A stretch of DNA of 64,000 nucleotides from Cranoglanis bouderius (Eukaryota > Chordata > Actinopteri > Siluriformes > Cranoglanididae): NCBI GenBank assembly GCA_023630585.1, contig CM042566.1, positions 8,552,754 to 8,616,753 on the forward strand, written 5' to 3'. Positions 30,217 to 42,473 of the stretch are shown in pieces. A model generated the notes under the pieces. It worked only from the letters and a program-made list of their open reading frames with translations. It did not search any database and had not been told where the DNA came from. The position numbers were made by a program, and so were the translations under genes. How positions within the stretch are numbered: position 1 is the stretch's first letter; each line of letters starts with the position of its first letter.

Positions 30217-31510
30217 CAGTGCCTATAGACAATCATCATATCCCTCTGAAATAGTCACTTTTTTGTCTTACAGCCTGAAATCAAAACCCATTAAAAATAT
30301 TTTTTTTTTTTGTTCCAGCTTTATTTACACATCCTGCCTTACAACATTCAAGTAACATAAAAAGGCAACAGTTTGGAAACGTAAAAAAGAAAACTAGAAT
30401 AACAGAGTTGGAAAAGTGATCAGTCCCATGATTTAATACATCATAGAGCCACCTTTTGCTTTAATTACAGCCATCAATCTTTTTGGATATGTCTCTATTA
30501 GCTTTGCGCACCTAGAGTGGGGAATATTTGCCCATTCTTCCTTGCAGAATTGTTCGAGTTCAGTCACATTTCGTGGTGAGCAGCGATTGACTGCTGTCTT
30601 CAAGTCCATCCATAGATTTTCAATTGGATTTAGGTCAGGGCTCTGACTTTTTTTTTTTTTTTTTTTTGCCAAATATAACGCTTGCAGTTCAGTCTAAAAA
30701 GTTCAGTCTTGATCTCATCTGTCCATAAAACCTTTTGCCACATGGCATTAGAATCTTCCGAGTGGTTTTTTTACAAAGCTTTTTCAGAAGAGGCTTCTTT
30801 CTTGACACCCTGCCATACAGGCCAGCTTGTGAGATTGTTGTCACATGCACAGACTGACCAATCTCTGCCAAACGTCCTTCAAAGTTGCCAGTGGCCTCTT
30901 GGTAGCTTCCCTGATCAATATCCTCCTGGCTCGGTCATACAGTTTGGAGGGACGGCCCAATCTAGGCAAGGTGTTGGTGGTGCCATACACTTTCCACTTC
31001 TTAATAATGCTCTGAATGGTACTCAGAGGGATAGTTAAAGCCTTTGAAATCTTTTTGTATCCTTCTCCTAACTTGTGCCTTTCCACATCTTTGTCCCAGA
31101 GCCCTTTTGAAAGCACCTTTCCAACCATGGTGTATTCTTTGCATTGCCATGTACTACTAGTAATGGAATCATCATGGAACAGCTGGTTTTCTTATGAAGT
31201 AATCAAAACCACTGCAATTTATGTCAGGTGGGGGGGCAATTAGCATGGTGTGTGATCTGGGAAGTGACTGGTTGTACCTGAGCAAGTTTATAATGGTTAC
31301 TCTAAGGGGCTGATCACTTATCCAAACCAGGTATTTCGCTAATTAAATTTTAATAATTGTTCAGAATTTTTTTAAATGACTTAGATGTCGAGGGTTATAA
31401 TGTGTAAATACAGCTGGCAAAAGTTAGATTTAATTTATTTTAATTTCCAGGGTGTAATGTGACAAAAGGTAAGGATTTTGACAGGGTATGATGATTTTCT
31501 ATAGGCACTG
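30217..31510 (-). mobile_element. Tc1-like element, family F, internally deleted
   Basis: 1294 bp, TA at 30215-30216 and 31511-31512. The left end CAGTGCCTATAGACAATCAT and the right end (reverse complement CAGTGCCTATAGAAAATCAT) are inverted repeats. The transposase on minus is missing most of its catalytic core, replaced by an A/T homopolymer (about 30646-30667). The fragment at 15457 belongs to the same or a close family. Confidence 0.9.
30433..31128 (-). pseudogene. Tc1-like transposase pseudogene, family F
   Basis: The N-terminal helix-turn-helix part is present from 31128 (KLGEGYKKISKALTIPLSTI) through SRKKPLLKK near 30810, with a frame change. The region that should hold the first two Asp residues is gone. 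After a homopolymer junction the C-terminal part resumes with SQSPDLNPIENLW (the Glu) and ends KGGSMMY at 30433. It cannot be catalytically active. Confidence 0.88.
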
Positions 31511-31514
31511 TAGG

Positions 31515-33594
31515 TTCCCCAACACAAATAGAAGAAAGACGGTGTCTTTAGTTTCTACACTTCCAAAATGTAGCATTCATTTCTTGCTAAAGTTGCATGC
31601 ACAATAGACATTTGAAAAACAATATAAAAATTATGCACTACAGTTTTTAATAAACTGTGGTGCTGTTATATTTGCTTTGCCTTGTGTTTAAGTATCTCTG
31701 AGTCATATCTTTTTATTATTTTTATGAACTTGTCTTTTGCTACTTTTCATATTATAATTAGTTAATTTACTGTTATTGTGTTATGAACCAGAAATAATCT
31801 TTTCTGTCTAAATGGTATGTAATATTTGTAGCACAAAGATATTATAGGCATTAGCATGCATTATACACATCTCAATAAAGAGTATGGAAGCCATATTGTT
31901 AAAATAAACAAATGTGCAGTTTTTAATGCTATAATTACAATTAGGACTATTCATGCAGCAATACATTAGCAATATACTCGACTCCTGTTTGATGCCTATA
32001 TCAGGGCTTGCCATCTTCTCATTATTATATAATTGTATTAATAAATACAATAAATTGTCTGTTAATATATTTTTTTTCATTTTTAAACTGTCTCTTGCTT
32101 TTGTTATATTGTATTACATTAAATATATATATATATATATATAATTACAGTGCATTTAATGTCATGTAAACTGGACTGTTATCACACAATTTTGCTTTTT
32201 CTAGTGTACAATAATGGTTTTATGGATAAATATATTGGTATGAACATTATTTCTCCAAATAAATCTAACAGTCTGTCCATGTGAAAAATGCTACCTCCAC
32301 CTGAGGTGAATTCAGACAGTCCGTGCTGAGTTGATTTGACCCAAGGAGTCAATGGACTGATGTGTCTGGGTAGGGGAGGGGTATATTGATTCAACTGTCA
32401 GTGAAAATGACCCAGCCACTAACCCAGCGGTTGGGTTACACAAAACTACCCCAAAACTACCCAAGACTTGGGTAGAAAAAATGACCCAGCATTTTTTAGA
32501 GTGTATGAGTATGTGTTTAGAAACCTGCACCTGAGGACTGTAGCCTCAGACAACAATGGTGTATGTGTTGGTCCTTCATTCGTGTGACCCGAATCATCTC
32601 TGTGTCAACAAATATCAACTTACACCCATGCCTTCTGACCCAAGAATCTGAACTTAAGAAATAATTTACAGCACTTCCTACAAATGACCCAACAATTGTT
32701 CTGAAACACTCAGCTTTTCCCAGGTCTTGAGCCGAGGTTTAAATACAGTAGTGACCAATGCAACTTGCACCTGACTTCACTCCTGTAGCAGGTTTCAACA
32801 AATTAAAATGGTGAGGTTGTATGGATTTTTTTTTTTTTAATCAGTAAGTATTAAATAATTTTGCTCATAAATCAGAAGAACAACAAAATGAAGATCTAAA
32901 AACATGAAATAGGCAGCAATGCAAAGGCATGTCATCATACCTGCAGTCCACTTTCCCCCAAAGCTTTACTGAGGTTTTTTCCTACATTTCACAAGCCAGA
33001 TATAATTCATTCTGAAAACCATTTACATATTATATAAAATTAGTATGATAGCCATGACGCTTTTTAAAAAAATCACTGTGAAATACTGACACAGTCTATT
33101 TATTCCTCACATATATTTCACGTCTATAATGTGTATAAAAATGTAATGTATTTATTTTAATCCAGAGCTCTTTGTGTGCCAAAATCCCTATATAATTACA
33201 GCTTTGTGCCCTCTACATGTTGTATTCATTATTCATTGAAGCATTTTGCATTGTTTGCTTTTTTCCTCCAGTGGTATGAAATGGGAGGACTACTGGGTCA
33301 CAAAGGACACCCTCAAATGTTTCTTGTTAATTCTGCTTTGTGCCTGATGGCTTAGATATAAAATTACAATTATTATTATTAATTTTAAACATTAGGCTAA
33401 TGTCGCAGATTTTTATCCTAACTATATACTGAAAGACAGTTAACTTTGGCATTTGAGAAGAAGACACTCTTGCAACTTGACAGCACTTAGGCTATGTAAA
33501 TTAGTAATCACAGTTAAAGTGTGATATTGATATCAGAAACCAGCAAGTACTAACCAAAGTAACATGGAATATATTTAATTCATGTTTGTGGGCT
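31515..33594. other. No gene seen; small dispersed-repeat piece
   Basis: AT-rich, with a short TA tract at 32121-32142. The stretch 32390-32505 has 'gacccagc', 'ggttgggtta' and 'cttgggtag' phrases of a TTGGGT-type interspersed fish repeat. No recognisable gene. Confidence 0.4.
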
Positions 33595-33599
33595 TCCTA

Positions 33600-34249
33600 G
33601 CTTGGACCCGCTGTTTTAGGGGTTTCTTCCTTGCACATCAGCATATAGGCGTCTCCTATTGGTAGATATACATCCTTTGGTACCTGCTGCTTTTAAGTCC
33701 TTCACCAGTTCCTTTGTTGTTGTTGGTGTTCAGTTGAACCTTTCAGACCAAATTTTATTCCCTGGGAGGTCATTTGTGCCTCCTTCCTGAATGCTACAGT
33801 TTCTGTGTGGTCCTTTGTGGTACCTTCAGTTGTTTGGAAATTGCTCCTAAGGAGGAACCTGAGGAACCTCCTTGTGGAGGTCACCAATTCTTTTTTTCTG
33901 ATGTCTTGGATTTGCCCACATAATAAAGGCCAAAAGATACTGTCTCTAATTATTGGCCAATCAGAAGCTTTAAAAAGACATTCATCCAGAATCTTCCAGA
34001 TTGTTTAAAGAGACAGTGTGTATGAGACAGGTTTATGTAAATTTTTGCCCCATTGGAATTCTAGTGAATTAAAGCTGAAATAAATCTATCTGTAATCGAT
34101 TGTTTAAGAATGACCTCTGATGTGAACAAAGTAGATGCTTTTATTGACTTGTCAAACGAAATGTATTGTATCATGAACTGTGTGGAGTTGTGAAAAACTG
34201 TGATTGAATATCTTTAGCCTAGGTGTATGTAAACGTTTGGCTTCACCTG
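33600..34249 (-). mobile_element. Sleeping Beauty-class Tc1-like remnant with right IR/DR
   Basis: The right end (reverse complement CAGGTGAAGCCAAACGTTTA) abuts TA at 34250. A second direct-repeat-like motif 'gtttatgtaaatttttgccc' lies about 200 bp inside, giving the two-direct-repeat arrangement of Sleeping Beauty-class elements. Further in, about 33640-33890 is antisense to the N-terminal half of a transposase, shown by phrases such as 'ggttcagttgaacctttcag'-like sequence, with many lesions. The left part and catalytic domain are missing. Confidence 0.7.
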
Positions 34250-34252
34250 TAG

Positions 34253-34512
34253 TGTCAGGGATTTCCCTGGGGAAGCAACGCATGCTTCCGCATTCTTATG
34301 TCTTGTTTACGTTACCATGTGTTTTTGTTTTCATTCATGTCCTGTCTCCTCCCCTGTCTTGTTATTGGTTGTTTCCCTCATGTGTCATGTTTTCTCACCT
34401 GTTCCTTGTTGCCCATTTTGATTTGTTAGTGTATTTAAACCCCTCATGTGTCTTTGTATGCCTTTTACTGCAATTGCATCCGTCTCAACTCGCCTGCATT
34501 CACCTTTCATGA
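34253..34512 (+). repeat. Possible LTR-type remnant
   Basis: Composition and phrases ('cctgtctcctcccctgtctt', 'gttattggttg', 'gtgtatttaaac') are like the promoter half of fish gypsy-type LTRs, including a TATA-like TTTAAAC. There is no partner LTR or target duplication, so this is tentative. Confidence 0.3.
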
Positions 34513-34539
34513 CATGTAAATCATCAACCATTCAATCCC

Positions 34540-34720
34540 TGTGAATCAGCTGTTACTATAGAAATGACAATGTACTGTATTCCAATGACCAATTAATATA
34601 ATTAATATGAACCTGTGTTTTGAATTATAATTATTGTCAGAGCTGCTGTTATAGAAAATTAATCAACACATTCTAGCCAATCAGTTTTGAGAATTTAACA
34701 ACCCTGTGATATAAGTAAAT
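34540..34720 (+). repeat. Dispersed repeat family P, copy 2
   Basis: 'gaatcagctgttactatag', 'gctgctgttatagaaaatta' and 'atcagttttgagaattt' match copy 1 at 20940-21120. Confidence 0.65.
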
Positions 34721-34873
34721 GTAAATGTTACTACTGAGTGTGCAAGCCAGTGAACACAGCTTTAGACTGAGCCCCACTTGTGTAAGCTTCCTTTCAGCAG
34801 GAAAAGGTCGTGACTCCAATATCATACCGAGTCTTTATGTGGGTAGGCTGTTAGTCTGAGAAGCACAAGGGTG

Positions 34874-34876
<3 letters not shown>

Positions 34877-34953
<77 letters not shown>
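34877..34953. repeat. (GT)n microsatellite
   Basis: About 38 GT units. Confidence 0.95.
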
Positions 34954-34955
<2 letters not shown>

Positions 34956-35339
34956 AAATGTAGCACAGCTTGATGGACAGAGTTTACCAAATGTCATCCT
35001 GTCATTTCACAGTGTGACAGCACAGCAGTGTAAGTTGGAAGAACAAAACAAAAAAGGCGATCAAAAAGATGTCATAGTGCTCAGAGCTACAGATAATGCT
35101 TGGGTTTGACCTGACTTCTTCTTATCAATGTCACGACAGTGCATAAATAGAAACGGCCCCAGAGCTATACAGTGAAAACAGACATGCTGCAACATTATGG
35201 AGTTGTTTTAAAGTCTTCCATGACAGGCATGTTCAGGGTCTCATAAATTGTAAAGTATTAATTGTAAGTACTTTTCATATATACACACAACACATTCCAA
35301 TCGGTAGACAGCTATCTATGTAGACACTATTTTGGGCAA

Positions 35340-35590
<251 letters not shown>

Positions 35591-35599
35591 TGACCCCAT

Positions 35600-36066
35600 T
35601 AGTCGTACAAAGAAAATTATTTCCCCAACAATTCCCCCTGATTGAGTTCTCCCAAACAAACAAAAAGCTGATTTGTATAATATGCAAAACTTACTTTTGC
35701 AAAGTAGTCCTAGGATTGTTAGCCTCTCTTCACAAATTTGGTGGCAAACTAATTAGTATAGTGGAAACTGTAAAAACTATCAACATGTTGACATTTGTAA
35801 ACAATATGACTGTCACATGCCAACCAATCAGGCAGAGCCTAATGTACTCAAACGGCTTTAACTCTTGTTTGGTTGCATGGATTCACACGAAACCTAAAAG
35901 GCATATACAGGACAACATTCTGGGGTTATATGCAAAGTTTGGGGTGTGGTCATACATAGGGAGCTGGGCTAGGTTCAAATAAAAGTTTTTCAGGAACCAT
36001 AAGTCCTATTAAGCTGAAATTTGGAATAGCACATAACTGTGCTCATCTGTAAGTGGACCTTGATTA

Positions 36067-36101
<35 letters not shown>

Positions 36102-36480
36102 ATGGCCAACATCAGCCAATCAAATTTCAGCAGCCATTTAACAGGGTTAATATTGTCATGAAACTTCAATGTTAGGTTCCTCTAGGGATGCACTAGTAAG
36201 CCATGCAACTTACTCAAATTGGCCACTGGGGGTTTTCACACAAAAAGTATAGCTCTGGGAAAAAAAAAAAAAAAGGTAAGGTTTAATGTCCATTGTGTTG
36301 CTTAAAAAACATGTCCACCTTCAGCCAATCGGTTTTAGCAGACATTTCATACAATTAATATTGAGCAATCATCACAAAACTTGATAAGTATGTGCATCTA
36401 TGGACTCTTTATTGTTCTATGTAACTTGGCAAGAATTGGCCACTGGGGAGAGAGATTTGCTGAAGGTGCTTGGACCCCAA
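35600..36480. repeat. Probable old interspersed repeat, no gene
   Basis: Contains internally similar blocks ('cagccaatcaaatttcagcagccattt' type near 36113 and 'cagccaatcggttttagcagacattt' type near 36322; 'ttggccactgggg' at 36219 and 36436), so it holds two diverged copies of one unit of about 210 bp. A runs at 36070-36100 and 36259-36273. The 130-codon frame at 35590-35982 has no recognisable motif. Confidence 0.45.
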
Positions 36481-36854
36481 TAATCGCTGCTTGTGGCTAT
36501 ATTTCAAAAAATATTTTTGCACAGTAAATTTACACAATAACATTATTTGTCAAATGGAAGAGTCTTTTTTTAACTAATTAAGCTATAATTTGAGAAGATT
36601 TGTGTTTTTCTCTTATGACATTATTGTAAGGAAATACAATGTATAATTTTGGTAGAGATTAATGTTGGTGTTGTTAAACCTGATTAATAAATGAGTCACT
36701 GATAATAGTACTGTAAAAAGAAACACAAAAAAATTGTTATTGATTTTAGGTATCCAACATAGCAAAGAGTATTCCTATTATCAAACACTGTTTGTGTTGT
36801 TGCAAATGTGTTCTTTATGTAAATGATCTGGTGCTGAATGTATGACAGTGCACA

Positions 36855-37917
36855 CTTGTGGACTCTCCTCTTCAGCTCACCCAACAGGTTTTCTATGGGT
36901 TTTAAGTCAGGGGACTGGGATGGCCATGGCAGGACCTTGATTTTGTGGTCAGCAAACCATTTTTGTGTTGATTTTGATGTATGTTTTGGATCATTGTCCT
37001 GCTGGAAGATCTAACCATGGCCCATTTCAAGCTTTCTGGCAGAGGCAGTCAGGTTTTCATTTAATATCTGTTGATAGGTGGAAGGCATATTTGCATAGAA
37101 CAGGAAGCCTATCGATGTAAGACAGGAACAACACCATATATGGTTTCTAGGAAGCCATGAAATACGAGATGTTATTTAGGAAACAATGTAAATGCGTGCA
37201 AATGGTATTTGCGGAGACAGTGGAATACACAAATGGTGAGGGGCTTTATCTGTCTGTACCTGAGTCAACAGAGAAACAAAGAAAAGAGGTGCCAACACAG
37301 GAACCAGGAAACAGAGAAGGGAGGGGGTGTTCACAGAGTGGAAAGAAAGAAGAAAATATTAACAAGGGGACAGAGAGGGAAAGGATTAATATTAAACAGA
37401 GTGTTCACATTAAACTTATCAGGAGTCCATGATGCCATGTATCCTAAAGCTCTATTTTGGTTTCATCTGACCATAGAACCCGATCCCGTCTGAAATTCTA
37501 TCTTCTAGTGTCTGGCAAACTGAAGACACTTGAGTTTGTTTTTGGATGAGAGTAAAGTCTTTTTTTCTTGAAACCCTTCCAAACAACTTGTGGTGATGGA
37601 GGTGACTTCGGATTGTATTTTTGGAGACTTTCTGACCCCAAGACCCAACTAACTTCTGCAATTCTCCAGCTGTCATTCTTGGAGATTTTTTAGCCACTCA
37701 AACCATCTTCTTCACAGTGCGTTGAGACAATATAGACACGTCCAATTTCAGGTTGATTCATAACATTTCCAGTTGACTGGAACTTGTTAATTATTGCCCT
37801 GATGGTGGAAATGGGCATTTTCAATGCTTGTGCTATTTTCTTATAGCCACTTCCCATTTTGTGAAGTTCAACAACCTTTTGTCGTACATCACAGCTATAT
37901 TCCTTGGTCTTACCCAT
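36855..37917 (-). pseudogene. Tc1-like transposase pseudogene, family H copy 2
   Basis: The N-terminus is well preserved from ATG 37917 (MGKTKEYSCDVRQKVVELHK, then GSGYKKIAQALKMPISTIRA). This copy keeps the start that the copy at 49035 lost. Downstream the second helix-turn-helix and a KSPRMTAGELQKLV block are present in another frame. The first catalytic segment is deleted. The second Asp block (QQDNDPKH) and SPDLKPIEN are readable around 36990-36890. Frameshifts and the insertion kill it. Confidence 0.85.
37079..37420. other. Foreign segment inside a Tc1-like element
   Basis: Comparison with the copy at 49035 shows that the reading 'atctgttgata' breaks at 37079 and resumes at 'agtccatgatgcc' near 37421. 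The intervening 340 bp is purine-rich in its second half. It has no obvious inverted ends or target duplication and an overlapping pair of 91-94-codon frames without motif. Confidence 0.55.
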
Positions 37918-38152
37918 TGTTATGACTCTTATGACTAAGGGAATTTGGCCTGTGTTACCTCATATTTATACCCCTGTGAAAGGCATGATAAACCTGTGTT
38001 GTGTTTGCAATTGTTTGATATCCATGAGAGCAGAGGATTTTTATGAATATTTTTTGAACAGACAATCAAAAGGTTAAACAATAAAGACAATTTTTCACAG
38101 CCTTCTTTGCTCATATTTACCAAGGGTTCCAATATTAGTGGAGGGCACTGTA

Positions 38153-40105
38153 TCTGCCTTGCACACACAGACCTGAAGCAGTCAATTTCACTTCTTAAAA
38201 CTGATATATTTTGCAATTATTCTGTACATTAAAGCTCAGCATAACAAATACTTACTAAAATCAATTTTTTCAAATTTTTTCTGTTATGTTCATATGTTTT
38301 TATTTTTATTTATTTATTCATTCATTCATTCTTGGAACAGTACTCCACATGTGTACAAAGAGCTGTCTCAAGTTTGATAAATGATTTACAGAGGACTATT
38401 ATTGATCTGCTGTCAAAAAGGAGATCATAGTAATACCTATGTGTCAAAATCTTCTTTATAGGTGAGGTGCCGATAAATTCTAAAATGTCATGTTTTTCCT
38501 TTGACAAAACTGTTTGATCATCATTTCATTGAGTTTGATAAAATACTTATCCTGTAGATAATCGATTTCTAAATGTTTTTATGACACAAGTTACTCGTTT
38601 TTGGCATTGAAAAAAGCCCTGTTTTTTAACATTTCATTTATTCCTTTGCAAGATGCTTTTATTTAATGCAACCTGCAAAAGAAGCATATTCTAAGCATAT
38701 GGCTATATTCAGAGTCAGGCTTAAGTCAGGGGTTCCCAAACATTTTTGGCAAACAGCCCCAAATGGACATTATGAGTTTTCTGTGACCCCAAGCCTTGAC
38801 CACCCTATTTTTTTTAATTCCAGATTTATAGGACTACTAAAACATTTGAGCATTCTATGATGTCAGTAACTTTTGTGTAATGTAAGTGACTAAAATCCAA
38901 AGTTATATTCCTTGCACTGGCTTACAAGTCTAATGGAAAGGGGGAACATACATTTCTTTACATTTCTTACCTTGTTAAGTGGTGCATTTGAAAGGGTGCA
39001 TTTCTTTTCATTGTTGAATCAAGCTTCAGATGATAAATAAGGAATAAAACATGTTAAAACGTGTGGGGGTGTGTAGTTAATGCATGCCATCCATGTGTGT
39101 GTGATATGGCCCAACACAAAGGAGAGTGGTCTGGTTTATACTTCACTCATGACTTTATGTGCACATGCAGAAGCATTGGTCACACACTCATCTGCATATG
39201 TTATGTACATCTGAAGAATTAAATGCGACATTCAGTAGATGGCATGTCAGAGCCAAAACATCCCTCTTCATCAGGTTGCCATGTCAAACTGTAAAATGGA
39301 CTTCATTTTCTCAGAGGGAAAAAAGTGGAAGATTTAAGACTGGCCAAGTCAGTCACAAGACCTTAACCCAACTGAGCATGCATTTGACCTCCTGAAGAGG
39401 AGACTGAAGGTAGAAACCTGCTAAAACAAACAACAACTGAAAGAAGATGATTGGAGATTTTGTGTCACACCCCCCTCTCCACATACTGTGGTTGAGTTTT
39501 ATTTTGCATAGCCTACAGTATCATCTGACAAACCGTGGGCCTGTGATACCTTCCACTAAAGTAGTCAAGTGGCGTTCCCTTGTCATACCACACTCATACT
39601 GCTGAGTTTACGAAACTGGTGGACACTTCTAACACTAGTACATGGGTCAGAGTTGGGTTCCAATTCCCCTTATTCATGACTGGGGCCTCTGTCTGTGTTT
39701 TAGCTCAGCTACAACTTTCACACATCAGTCCCACAACTTTCTGATTAGCAGGCTACTCTACCCACAGCTAACCTACATCTTTAGCTGGACAAAGCAAATG
39801 TCTTGGGAAATAAGGTGTACAGTGAAATTAGCTTGATTTGTTTGACCCAACCATGCAACTGCTTTTTGGATCATTTAGCTCCACCCACTTAAATCTATGA
39901 TAATTTGCATAATATGTGAAACATATTTATCCTAGGATTTCTTTTTGCTGATCTTTACAACATTACAGCTGTCAAACTATTTCTATTATTTAAACTGAAA
40001 TCAATGTGAAAATCAATAATGTATTTTTTTTTTTTTAGTGTTGAAAATTTGCAAACAATATGGCTGCCACACATCAATGAGTTCTAAAGAGGTGGAGCTG
40101 GCTTA
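38153..40105. other. No gene seen
   Basis: AT-rich. The stretch 38715-38815 ('aggggttcccaaac', 'gtgaccccaag') looks like a short interspersed repeat. No coding evidence. Confidence 0.4.
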
Positions 40106-40205
40106 CAGTCCTATGAAAAAGTATTTTCCCCATCCTGATTTCTTGTTTTTGTGTATATCTCATACTAAATCTAAGATAAAACAAAGGCAACCTGAGTAAA
40201 CACAA
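40106..40205 (+). mobile_element. DNA transposon terminus fragment
   Basis: Starts after TA with CAGTCCTATGAAAAAGTATT, a Tc1-like style terminus, and runs for about 100 bp before losing structure. There is no partner end. Confidence 0.5.
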
Positions 40206-40806
40206 CACAGGCCTCCCTGTTTCAAATAGCTGGCCACCATTTAAGACAGCCCTGGACACTAGTTTGGGATCAGTTTTTGGTTAACCCGATAAACTGTCTA
40301 ACAATAGTGAGTAGCCAAATGTCACATGAGCAGTTTGACATATGATGACACTCCAAGATTTAAGTTAAAATGGTGTCCAGTGGAACATGTACCTTTAAAG
40401 CAATAAAAAAACAACTTAATAAGGCATTTGTTTTTTCATCACTCAGATAGAATTAGGGAGTGTACTGGAGTGTGCAGATAAGTGTATGGCTTACAATGCA
40501 ATTATAATAAACGACACATGGGACAACTCTGAAGCTTACAGGCATCATCCACAAACTGTTAGGAGTTTCACAGATGGAAATGTAATCTTCTAACACATGC
40601 CAAATTTATTTGATTTAGTTTTTATTATAGATATATCTGTTGTTTATTAATCCTGTGGAATTAATTGGTTTGTCTCCGTCAGAACAGCTGTATGGACTGT
40701 GCTATAATTTTCATGCAGTAGAGTTCATAAATAGGGATGTATGAATTGTGTAGATATAAAAACATCATGGTAACATTATTATTTTTATTTATTTAATAAC
40801 TGACTG

Positions 40807-41045
40807 ATTCATTCATTCATTCATTCATTCATTAATCTTCAGTATCCATTTTATCCTAATAAGAGTCATAGTGAACCCAGAGCCTGTCATGGGAACACTG
40901 GGCTCATTCACACCTATGGACAATTTAGAGTAGCTATCTGTCTGCCTGCTTTTTTTTAACAGTCAGAGGAAACCAGAGAACCTGGAGGAAACCCACCCAC
41001 ACATGGGGACAATGTGATACTCCACACAGACAGTAACCTGAGTTG

Positions 41046-41047
<2 letters not shown>
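40807..41047 (+). repeat. TTCA-ladder family repeat, copy 2
   Basis: TTCATTCATT ladder, then 'gggaacactggg', 'caatttagagtagc', 'ggaggaaacccac' and 'ctccacacagacagtaacc'. Same order as 205-535 with a deletion in the middle. Confidence 0.75.
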
Positions 41048-41097
<50 letters not shown>

Positions 41098-41098
41098 C
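41047..41098. repeat. (TTA)n microsatellite
   Basis: About 16 TTA units directly after the TTCA-family repeat. Confidence 0.95.
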
Positions 41099-41099
41099 C

Positions 41100-42394
41100 T
41101 TACAGTATTGTTATCTATCCAGTGCCATAAATCAGTCATTCATTGTTTATTTCAACCTGTTCTCATTACACTCCTAAACAAATTACTTTTCAAGGTTTCT
41201 TCTCGGATAGTAAGGGGTTCTTTGATTCCTAAAGGGGTTGTACTTCCCCAAGTAGAACCCCTTTAATTTGTAGTAGGGAAACCTTCTGTTGTAGGATTTT
41301 ACATTACTACAACTGCAAGCGTTCTAAGTTTAACATTCCAGACTGTAGACAGCATTTTAACCAAAAAGGAACCTTGTGGCTAACAATAGAATGGTTAATA
41401 GTTAATGCTTAATACAGACCTGTTTGTTTGTGACACGCTCTGCAGATTCTGAATAATATTTCCGCATGTGAGTTCACAGTCAGTTAAACGTGACAGCAAG
41501 AACCAATGCTTTAACAATCCATTCTGTTTATTTTTAACAGATAGAAAGAACGGAATGAAACATTGTGGGCATCATGTGAGAATCAGACACATCATACCTC
41601 ATAATACCTCTTTGTGGACATTACTCTGAATTGCTTACTAGTTCTTAGTTAAAACAGCAGAACAACTGTCTATAATCTAGAAAAGATTATACTATCTATA
41701 AAAGGTCATCTATAAAAGCATGAGCTAGGTGATAATCCAAAATGTCCAATGTAAACCACAGTTTTTGTTGATGTTATTGCTGTTGTTTTTTTATTTTTTA
41801 ATATCATAATATCATAATAATTATACAACTGATTACTGGTAAGTGTACATTTCTGAGTTTACCTGAACTCAAAAACTTATGAGAAAAAAATACATTTCTC
41901 AAGTTGTTGAAAAGAATGAAGAGAGAATAAAGTGAAACAGAACAAAAGAGAAAATGGATTAGACTAGAGATTTTCATTAGCTGCTGCTTTTTGCTATAAT
42001 AGGCCTTACATGTTTTAGATGGTCTACAGTGTGTTAGGACCAACACAAACAACCAATTAGCACATAGCAGCCAACAGGTGGCTAATATAAAGCATGGTTC
42101 ATTAAACAACCTACACAAAGAACAGAACTCGAGATTGTCCCTTAGGTTTTTCAGCTAGTGTATTCTTATTTTGTGCTGTTTTTGTAAAAATCTTACAAAA
42201 CGTCTTACATATTATATGTATTGTGAGAAGTAAGTTGAGAAACTGAACTTTGCCTTCATTAAATTAGTAATATTATAAAATAAAAATGTTTAATTGTTAG
42301 TATTTAAACTTTAAAAACATGCCATTTTTAACTGTGTACACAAAACAACTGCAAGATTGCAAAATCATGATTTTCTTAATGCACTATTGTAGTG

Positions 42395-42395
<1 letters not shown>
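41100..42395. other. No gene seen
   Basis: The 104-codon minus frame at 41804-42118 is cysteine/leucine-rich but shows no domain I recognise. Confidence 0.4.

Positions 42396-42397
<2 letters not shown>

Positions 42398-42470
<73 letters not shown>
42398..42470. repeat. (TA)n microsatellite
   Basis: About 36 TA units running straight into the left terminus of the next Tc1-like element. Confidence 0.95.

Positions 42471-42473
<3 letters not shown>

Larger units (their letters stand above)
36850..38150 (-). mobile_element. Tc1-like element, family H copy 2, left end lost and interrupted
   Basis: The right terminus (reverse complement CAGTGCCCTCCACTAATATT) abuts TA at 38151. The body is the reverse of the element at 49035-50564. 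The left end is missing: similarity begins near 36850. The body is broken at 37079-37420 by about 340 bp of unrelated sequence, followed by a further deletion. Confidence 0.85.

Noticed and set aside
34204..34512. 102-codon plus frame
   Set aside because: It spans the end of a Tc1-like remnant and an LTR-like stretch; no domain, and it is pyrimidine-rich.
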